From NCBI GenBank assembly GCA_045806105.1, contig JBJMJY010000071.1, forward strand, positions 1 to 25,886: a stretch of 25,886 nucleotides of DNA, given 5' to 3'. A program made the translations under genes and the position numbers. Of this stretch, positions 21,539-25,886 are shown one piece after another; within the stretch, counting starts at the first letter, position 1, and each line of letters begins with the position of its first letter. The DNA is from AC-32 sp045806105. Its GTDB lineage: Bacteria; Actinomycetota; Thermoleophilia; Gaiellales; Gaiellaceae. Below the pieces are notes generated by a model. That model did no database searches, was not told where the DNA came from, and was given only the letters and a program-made list of their open reading frames with translations.

Positions 21539-22683
21539 GCCGCTACCGCTGGCTCGTCCTCGCGGCGGGCACGGCAGCGCAGACGTCCTTCTCGGCCGTG
21601 ATCATCGGCCTGCCCGTGCTCGCGCCGGCGCTGCGCGACGAGCACTCGCTCTCGCTCGTCCAGGTCGGCGTCCTGCTCGACAGCCTCTGGATCGGGACGC
21701 TGTTGACGCTTCTGCCGTGGGGGCTCCTCGCCGACCGCGCCGGTGAGCGGCTCGTGCTCGCGGCCGGGCTCGGTCTCTGCGGCGCCGCGCTGATCGGGGC
21801 CGGCCACGTGGACGGCTTCGGGTCGCTGATCGTGCTCATCGGTCTGGCAGGCGCGGCGGGCGCAAGCGTGAACGCCGCGAGCGGGCGTGCGGTCATGCAG
21901 TGGTTCCCCGCCTCCGAGCGCGGCTTCGCGCTGGGGGTGAGGCAGACCGCGATCCCGCTCGGCGGGCTGATCTCGGCCCTCGTGCTGCCGTCGCTCGGGC
22001 TGCGCTCGGCGTTCGTCTTCCTCGCCGCCATGTGCTTCGCGGGCGCGCTGTTCGGCGTCCTCGCGATTCGGGAGCGCGAGGGCTCCGCCGAGGACGACGT
22101 GCTCGAGCCGCGCGGGATCGGCGCGACCTTGCGCGACCACCGGCTCTGGCTCCTGTGCGTCGCAAGCGGCTTCTACCTGGTCGCACAGCTCGCGGTCGTG
22201 GGTTTCCTCGTGCTCTTCCTGCACGACGAGCGCGGGCTGTCCGAGGCCGAGGCGGCAGGTGTGCTCGCTGCCGTCCAGGTCGTCGCGGCGGCGCTGCGCA
22301 TCAGCGGCGGCCGCTGGTCGGACCGGGTGGGATCGCGGATCGAGCCGCTGCGGCTGGTCGGGCTCGGCAGCGCCGTCACGCTGGCGTTCGCCGCGGCGCT
22401 GCTGTCGGCGCCGCTCGCGGTGCTCCTGCCCTCCTTCGTGCTCGCGGGCGGGCTGGCGATGGCGTGGAACGGGCTTTCGTTCACGGCGGCGGCCGAGATC
22501 GCGGGCCGGGCACGAGCCGGCGCCGCGCTCGGGATGCAGCAGAGCGCGCTGGCGGCGGCGGGCGCGATCGTGCCGCCGGCGTTCGCGGCAGTAGTTGCGA
22601 CGAGCTCGTGGCGCGTCGGCTTCGCCGCCGCGGCGGTGTTCCCGGTCGCGGGCGTGCAGCTGCTGCGGCCGCTGCGGTCGTAG
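21535..22683 (+). CDS. MFS transporter, probable CTG start
   Basis: This protein of about 382 residues has twelve predicted TM helices and the MFS loop motif GLLADRAGERLVLAAG (about 62-77) between TM2 and TM3; a related SDRVGSR lies after TM8. It should exchange or export a small solute. There is no ATG, GTG or TTG near the natural N-terminus (SRYRWLVLAAG); the next such codon would delete TM1. The best start is CTG 21535, which overlaps the ALDH stop as CTGA, consistent with coupled re-initiation. A sequence error or a further-upstream start inside ALDH is the alternative. The TAG stop doubles as the -10 of the next gene. Confidence 0.82.
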   Translation: MSRYRWLVLAAGTAAQTSFSAVIIGLPVLAPALRDEHSLSLVQVGVLLDSLWIGTLLTLLPWGLLADRAGERLVLAAGLGLCGAALIGAGHVDGFGSLIVLIGLAGAAGASVNAASGRAVMQWFPASERGFALGVRQTAIPLGGLISALVLPSLGLRSAFVFLAAMCFAGALFGVLAIREREGSAEDDVLEPRGIGATLRDHRLWLLCVASGFYLVAQLAVVGFLVLFLHDERGLSEAEAAGVLAAVQVVAAALRISGGRWSDRVGSRIEPLRLVGLGSAVTLAFAAALLSAPLAVLLPSFVLAGGLAMAWNGLSFTAAAEIAGRARAGAALGMQQSALAAAGAIVPPAFAAVVATSSWRVGFAAAAVFPVAGVQLLRPLRS

Positions 22684-22686
22684 AGT
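22681..22686 (+). promoter_or_regulatory. -10 box TAGAGT overlapping the MFS stop codon
   Basis: TAGAGT begins with the MFS TAG stop and is followed by six bases and GTG 22693, a predicted leaderless start of the M20 hydrolase gene. Confidence 0.5.
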
Positions 22687-22692
22687 GGCGCG

Positions 22693-23679
22693 GTGAGGGT
22701 CCTCGAGCGGCTGGAGGAGCTCTACGCGATCGGCGGCGGCACTCGCCTCGGGTACTCGCCCGAGGAGGACGCGGCTCACGAGCTGGCGGCAGGGTGGATG
22801 CGCGAGGCAGGGCTCGAGGTCGCCCGCGATGACGCCGGCAACCTGTTTGGCCGCCGCGGCGAGGCGCGGGTCTGGAGCGGGTCGCATCTCGACGCGGTTC
22901 CGAACGGCGGCAAGTTCGACGGGGCGCTCGGCGTGGTCGGCGCGATCGAGGCGGCCGAGCGGCTCGCCGACACGCCTCTTCGCGTTGTGGCGTTCCGGGC
23001 GGAGGAGTCCGGCCCGATGGGCAGCCGGCGGCTCTCGGAGCTTCCCGACGCGTTTCTTGAGCTGCACATCGAGCAGGGGCCGACGCTGGAGCGGCTCGGC
23101 GAGCCGGTGGGCATCGTGACGGCGATCGCCGGCCAGGCCCGCGGGAGCGTCACGTTCGAGGGCCGGGCGGCCCATGCGGGGACGACGCCGATGGACGAGC
23201 GGGCCGATGCCCTGGTCGAGGCCGCGGCGTTCGTCCTGCGCGTTCGAGAGGCTGCACAGGGCGGGGCGCGGGCGACCGTCGGTGCGCTCGAGGTCGAGCC
23301 GGGCGCGGCAAACGTCGTGCCCGCGCGGGTCACGGCCTCGGTCGATGCTCGGGCGGCGACCGCGGAGCAGCTCGACGCACTCGTCGAGAGGATCGACTTC
23401 GAGCCGGCGTGGCGTCAGGACCCGATCGCGATGAGCGGGCCTCCGCTCGAAGCGCTTCGGACGGTGCTGCCGAACGCGCCCGACCTCGTGTCGGGAGCCG
23501 GACACGACGCGATGGTGCTCGCGGCTGCGGGGGTCCCGACGGCGATGCTCTTCGTGAGGAGCCTGAACGGCGGCATCAGCCACTCGCCGGAGGAGCTCTC
23601 GTCCGAACGGGACGTGGAGCTCGGCGTGGAAGCGCTGACGGCAGCACTCGGCCGGCTCGCCGCGGTTGTGGACGAATAG
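22693..23679 (+). CDS. M20-family amidohydrolase (allantoate amidohydrolase / N-carbamoyl-amino-acid hydrolase type)
   Basis: This 328-residue enzyme carries the binuclear metal set of the AllC/HyuC branch: His 65 in GSHLDAVPNGGKFDG with Asp 76, Glu 104-Glu 105 in FRAEES, His 125 in ELHIEQGP, the dimerisation-domain AAHAGTTPM (159-167) and the C-terminal GGISHSPEE His. It hydrolyses a carbamoyl or ureido amide, releasing ammonia and CO2. At 328 residues it is shorter than AllC (about 410), with a compressed segment after the EE pair. The facing uraH-uraD-puuD run makes allantoate the favoured substrate, but N-carbamoyl amino acids cannot be excluded. Confidence 0.85.
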   Translation: MRVLERLEELYAIGGGTRLGYSPEEDAAHELAAGWMREAGLEVARDDAGNLFGRRGEARVWSGSHLDAVPNGGKFDGALGVVGAIEAAERLADTPLRVVAFRAEESGPMGSRRLSELPDAFLELHIEQGPTLERLGEPVGIVTAIAGQARGSVTFEGRAAHAGTTPMDERADALVEAAAFVLRVREAAQGGARATVGALEVEPGAANVVPARVTASVDARAATAEQLDALVERIDFEPAWRQDPIAMSGPPLEALRTVLPNAPDLVSGAGHDAMVLAAAGVPTAMLFVRSLNGGISHSPEELSSERDVELGVEALTAALGRLAAVVDE

Positions 23680-23727
23680 CGACGCATTCGGCACTCCCGC
23701 GTCGCAGACGCGCGCGTGTTGCGCGGG

Positions 23728-23797
23728 TAGGCTCGACCGCGGGTGGCGGGTGGAACCTCATCCCCACCCAAGGGAGGGGAATGGACCTGGAAACGGG
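23728..23797. terminator. Convergent intergenic region with competing hairpins
   Basis: Between two converging genes, CCACCC (23764-23769) can pair either with GGGTGG (23748-23753) upstream or with the GGGAGGGG tract (23772-23779) downstream. The latter is a terminator-like stem serving the plus or minus gene. A TAGGCT box (23728-23733) lies upstream on the plus strand with no protein gene after it. Confidence 0.4.
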
Positions 23798-24205
23798 CTA
23801 CTTCTCGGTGATCTTGAGCGGCTGCGCGCCTTCCCACAGGGCTTTGCGGCCCAGCTCGGGGAGGCGGTCGAGCCCCTGCGTCACGGTCGCGAAGTGGTTG
23901 CCGGCCAGCAGTCCGGCCTTGCTCGCGAACGCCGTCGGGCCGTACGGGAACAAGATCTCCGTCTCGCTCACGCCGCCGGGATAGAACAGCAGCTGCCCGG
24001 GCGCCGGGTAGCACGTCGCGTTCTCGGGGCCGAAGCCCACCTCCAGCTCGCCGAACGGAATCCAGCACGACTCGCCGCTCCAGCGCGCGTGGATGATCCG
24101 GCTCTCGAGCGGCAGCAGCCGCCTGAACGCCGCGACCGTTGCGGGCGCGAGCTTCTCTTCCACCCGGCCGGCAAACCGGAAGTCTCCCGACACGAGCACC
24201 AGCAC
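23798..24205 (-). CDS. DUF3830-family (cyclophilin-like fold) protein
   Basis: This 135-residue protein resembles the DUF3830 family, small cyclophilin-like-fold proteins often encoded with purine or hydantoin catabolism genes. Features are FRRLLPLESRIIHARWSGESCWIPFGE (about 28-54), NATCYPAPGQLLFYPGG (62-78) and LFPYGPTAFASKAGLLAGNHFATV. The GTG at 24205 is preceded by TAGGTT (24217-24212), whose TAG is the PuuD stop codon, 12 nt upstream. It therefore can be transcribed from its own leaderless promoter as well as from the purine operon. Exact function unknown; the fold assignment is by memory of the family. Confidence 0.7.
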   Translation of the reverse strand: MLVLVSGDFRFAGRVEEKLAPATVAAFRRLLPLESRIIHARWSGESCWIPFGELEVGFGPENATCYPAPGQLLFYPGGVSETEILFPYGPTAFASKAGLLAGNHFATVTQGLDRLPELGRKALWEGAQPLKITEK

Positions 24206-24211
24206 GAGTCG

Positions 24212-24217
24212 AACCTA
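24212..24217 (-). promoter_or_regulatory. -10 box TAGGTT overlapping the puuD stop codon
   Basis: On the minus strand the puuD TAG stop starts TAGGTT; six bases later is GTG 24205. This is the minus-strand case of the same stop/-10 overlap. Confidence 0.5.
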
Positions 24218-25402
24218 CTTGATCGCCGCCCCGGCGCGAATCCACGCGCCGAGGGCCGCCCGCTCGGCAGTCGTCATCCCGGTCGCGTTGCCCAGCGGCA
24301 TGATCCGCGACTCGACCGCGACACGCTCGATCGCGGCCGCCTGCGCGTGCATCTCCTCGGGCGTGTCGAGCTTGATCCCGAGCGGCGCCGCCGCGACGAG
24401 CGTCGGTTGCGCCGAGTGGCACGGCACGCACCGCTGCTGCACGATCGCCCGCGCCCGAGCGACAGAGACGTTCCTGCTCGCCGTCGCAGCCCCGGAGTCG
24501 TCCGTCGGCCTGATCGCGAATGCCACGGCCGCGATCCCGAGCGCAGCTGTCACGGGAATCCACCAGACCGTCCGCCCCGCGTGCCGCAGGTTGAAGAAGT
24601 GGCGGATCCACGCGCCGATCGCCATCAGCGCGACGAGCACCAGCCAGCCGTAGCTGTGGCCGTACGCGCTCGGGAAGTGGTTGCTCAGCATCGCGAAGAC
24701 GACCGGCAGTGTCAGGTAGTTGTTGTGCACCGAGCGCCGTTTCGCTTCGAGCGCCGGTGCGGGATCGGGCTCGCGGTGCTCCTCCTTAGCCCGGATCAGC
24801 TCGCGGTGCGCCGGGATGATCACGAAGAAGACGTTCGCGACCATGATCGTGCCGAGCATCGCGCCGACCTGCAGGTACGCCGCGCGCGGCGAGAAGAGCT
24901 CCGAGCACCCCCACGCCGCGAGCGTCGTCAGCGCCAGCAGCGCCGCCGCCAGCTCGAGTTCGCTCCGCAGGCGGCGGCAGAGCACGTCGTACACGAACCA
25001 CGCCGCCGCCAGCAGCGCCATGCTCGCGACGATCGCCCAGCCGGTTCCGAGCGGCCCGCCCGGCGCGACCAGGTACGTGTCGGCATTGAAGTAGTAGAGG
25101 ACGACGAGCAGCGCGAAGCCGGAGAGCCACGTCCAGTAGGCCTCCCACTTGAACCAGTGGAGCAGGTCGGGCAGCCGCGGCGGTGCCGGCATGTGCTTCT
25201 CGATGCGGTAGAAGCCGCCGCCGTGGATCTCCCACGACTCGCCAACCGGGCCCTCGTCGCCCTCGCCTCGCCGCGGCGGCGGCGGGCGCAGGTGGTTGTC
25301 GAGCGCGACGAAGTAGAACGACGTCCCGATCCAGACGATCCCGGCCATCACGTGCAGCCAGCGGGCGAGGAACTGGAGCCACTCGTTCGCGTACGGGTCC
25401 AT
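24215..25402 (-). CDS. puuD: Membrane-bound urate hydroxylase/oxidase PuuD with C-terminal cytochrome c domain
   Basis: This 395-residue protein has an N-terminal urate-oxidase membrane region (PuuD family) with WLHVMAGIVWIGTSFYFVALDNHL (15-38), about eight TM helices, and conserved His residues in RSVHNNYLTLPVVFAMLSNH. A C-terminal cytochrome c domain carries the haem motif CVPCH (325-329) and an axial Met in SRIMPLG (Met 368). The family oxidises urate to 5-hydroxyisourate and passes electrons to the respiratory chain rather than to O2, so no H2O2 is made. The ATG overlaps the uraD stop by one base (ATGA), giving tight coupling. Confidence 0.92.
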   Translation of the reverse strand: MDPYANEWLQFLARWLHVMAGIVWIGTSFYFVALDNHLRPPPPRRGEGDEGPVGESWEIHGGGFYRIEKHMPAPPRLPDLLHWFKWEAYWTWLSGFALLVVLYYFNADTYLVAPGGPLGTGWAIVASMALLAAAWFVYDVLCRRLRSELELAAALLALTTLAAWGCSELFSPRAAYLQVGAMLGTIMVANVFFVIIPAHRELIRAKEEHREPDPAPALEAKRRSVHNNYLTLPVVFAMLSNHFPSAYGHSYGWLVLVALMAIGAWIRHFFNLRHAGRTVWWIPVTAALGIAAVAFAIRPTDDSGAATASRNVSVARARAIVQQRCVPCHSAQPTLVAAAPLGIKLDTPEEMHAQAAAIERVAVESRIMPLGNATGMTTAERAALGAWIRAGAAIK

Positions 25403-25836
25403 CAGCCGCGTTCCCAGCGGTCCCGGGCGATCGCGACCAGCTCCGACAACGCCGTGTCGAGCTCCTCCTCGCGCGAGCGCTCGAGCCGCGCGCGCAGCAC
25501 CTCGAGGATCTCTGCCTTCGGCCGGCGGTTCACGAAGACGACGAAGCGGAAGCCGAACTTCTCCTCGTAGACCTGGTTCAGGTACGCGAGCTCGGTCGCG
25601 ACGACGCGATCGGCGGCACCCTGCTCCGCCGCCGACCGCGGCGAGAGGTTGCTCGCGCCGACGGCCGGGTGCGCGTTCAGCGCCTCGACCTTCTCGGCCT
25701 CGTCGAGTTCCGCGATCACCTCGGGCGCGGCGGCGAGCGGGTCCTCGCGCTCCGCCAGCCGTTCGACGAAGCGCGTGTGCCCCTCGAACAGCTCGGCGAG
25801 CTGCTCGGCGTTCAGCTGCCGCGGTAGGTCGCGCAT
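25402..25836 (-). CDS. uraD: OHCU decarboxylase
   Basis: This 144-residue protein is 2-oxo-4-hydroxy-4-carboxy-5-ureidoimidazoline decarboxylase, which turns OHCU into S-allantoin. The catalytic His-Pro is in NAHPAVG (His 56), with the Glu-Gln pair in AAEQGA (71-72) and the conserved FGFRFVVFVNRRPKAEIL (94-111). The N-terminus is shorter than in many homologues (about 165 residues). The ATG 25836 lies inside the 3' end of uraH (25-nt overlap) and the stop overlaps the puuD ATG, so uraH-uraD-puuD form one coupled operon. Confidence 0.92.
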   Translation of the reverse strand: MRDLPRQLNAEQLAELFEGHTRFVERLAEREDPLAAAPEVIAELDEAEKVEALNAHPAVGASNLSPRSAAEQGAADRVVATELAYLNQVYEEKFGFRFVVFVNRRPKAEILEVLRARLERSREEELDTALSELVAIARDRWERG

Positions 25837-25886
25837 CCGTAGGAGGACACGAGCAGCGGCACGTGGTGGTGGCCGTCGTCGAGCTC
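25812..25886 (-). CDS. uraH: 5-hydroxyisourate hydrolase, C-terminal end only
   Basis: The last 24 codons of a transthyretin-like HIU hydrolase are visible: HHHVPLLVSSYGCATYRGS then TGA. The terminal Y-R-G-S is diagnostic and part of the active site, as is the HVPLL strand. The residue before ATYRGS is Cys where most members have Tyr or Phe followed by Ser-Thr, a modest variation. The rest of the gene lies beyond the window. The enzyme acts between PuuD and UraD. Confidence 0.85.
   Translation of the reverse strand, partial: ELDDGHHHVPLLVSSYGCATYRGS

Noticed and set aside
21421..23694. 757-codon minus-strand open frame
   Set aside because: Antisense shadow of the MFS and M20 genes, both with family motifs.
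23743..23811. 22-codon plus-strand frame after the TAGGCT box at 23728
   Set aside because: Spacing from the box to GTG is 9 rather than 6-7 nt, the peptide is Gly/Pro/Arg-rich, and the region is better explained by hairpin structure.
23666..25570. 634-codon plus-strand open frame
   Set aside because: Antisense to DUF3830, puuD and uraD; low-complexity Arg-rich translation.
1..25886. CRISPR arrays, IS transposases, rRNA genes, phage structural genes
   Set aside because: Looked for regular short repeats with spacers, transposase or integrase motifs, and rRNA-like blocks; none seen.

Overview
The window is very GC-rich DNA with frequent GTG starts and many genes whose start codon lies 12-13 nt downstream of a TANNNT box (leaderless transcripts). 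Gene content (branched-chain amino acid ABC genes, an MqnD-like futalosine-pathway enzyme, membrane urate oxidase PuuD, a DtxR-type repressor) fits an actinobacterium, most likely a deep-branching one such as Thermoleophilia (Gaiellales/Solirubrobacterales). That placement is inference from style and gene content, not from a marker gene.

Layout. (1) 1-1520: the 5' part of an exported Asp-box (BNR) protein on the minus strand, diverging from a ygfZ-like folate-binding gene. (2) 1489-6377: a tRNA-Arg locus that has been rearranged. A complete tRNA-Arg(GCG) at 1681-1753 is preceded by a 5' half-copy (1511-1538) whose bases form the ygfZ stop codon. A 3' half-copy lies at 6290-6329. The 40-bp direct repeat 1715-1754 / 6290-6329 (39/40 identical) marks a roughly 4.6-kb integrated island. 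(3) The island carries a secreted cyclase-family protein and, on the other strand, a tight three-gene operon: a SLOG (LSDAT/TRPM-type) nucleotide-binding protein, a SLATT/DUF4231 two-TM membrane protein, and a TIR domain-TM-six-repeat TolB-type propeller protein. This looks like a nucleotide-signal, membrane-effector immunity cassette and is the main discovery candidate. No integrase is visible. (4) 6463-12613: livH, a livM-livG fusion, a livK-like lipoprotein, two secreted or membrane-anchored unknowns and a DUF421/YetF protein. (5) 12623-19982: mostly small metabolic units (ornithine cyclodeaminase family, class II aldolase, cupin plus DtxR repressor, MqnD, thiolase, DUF885-like peptidase, GNAT, and small unknowns). 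(6) 20066-23679: aldehyde dehydrogenase, MFS transporter, and an allantoate amidohydrolase-type M20 enzyme. (7) 23798-25886, minus strand: the purine catabolic run uraH-uraD-puuD followed by a DUF3830 gene.

How the genes work together. The right-hand end encodes urate to 5-hydroxyisourate (PuuD), to OHCU (UraH), to allantoin (UraD), with the converging M20 enzyme a plausible allantoate hydrolase. The liv block is an import system without a separate livF in view. In the island, TIR proteins are known to make ADP-ribose-type nucleotides from NAD, the TRPM N-terminal domain related to SLOG/LSDAT binds such nucleotides, and SLATT proteins are predicted pore-formers. The operon can therefore be read as a split TRPM-like sensor/effector fed by a TIR enzyme with an extracytoplasmic propeller sensor. 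That reading is inference.

Two smaller structural stories recur: gene ends duplicated around hairpin-rich inserts (ygfZ/tRNA and thiolase), and stop codons TAG that double as the first three bases of the next gene's -10 box.
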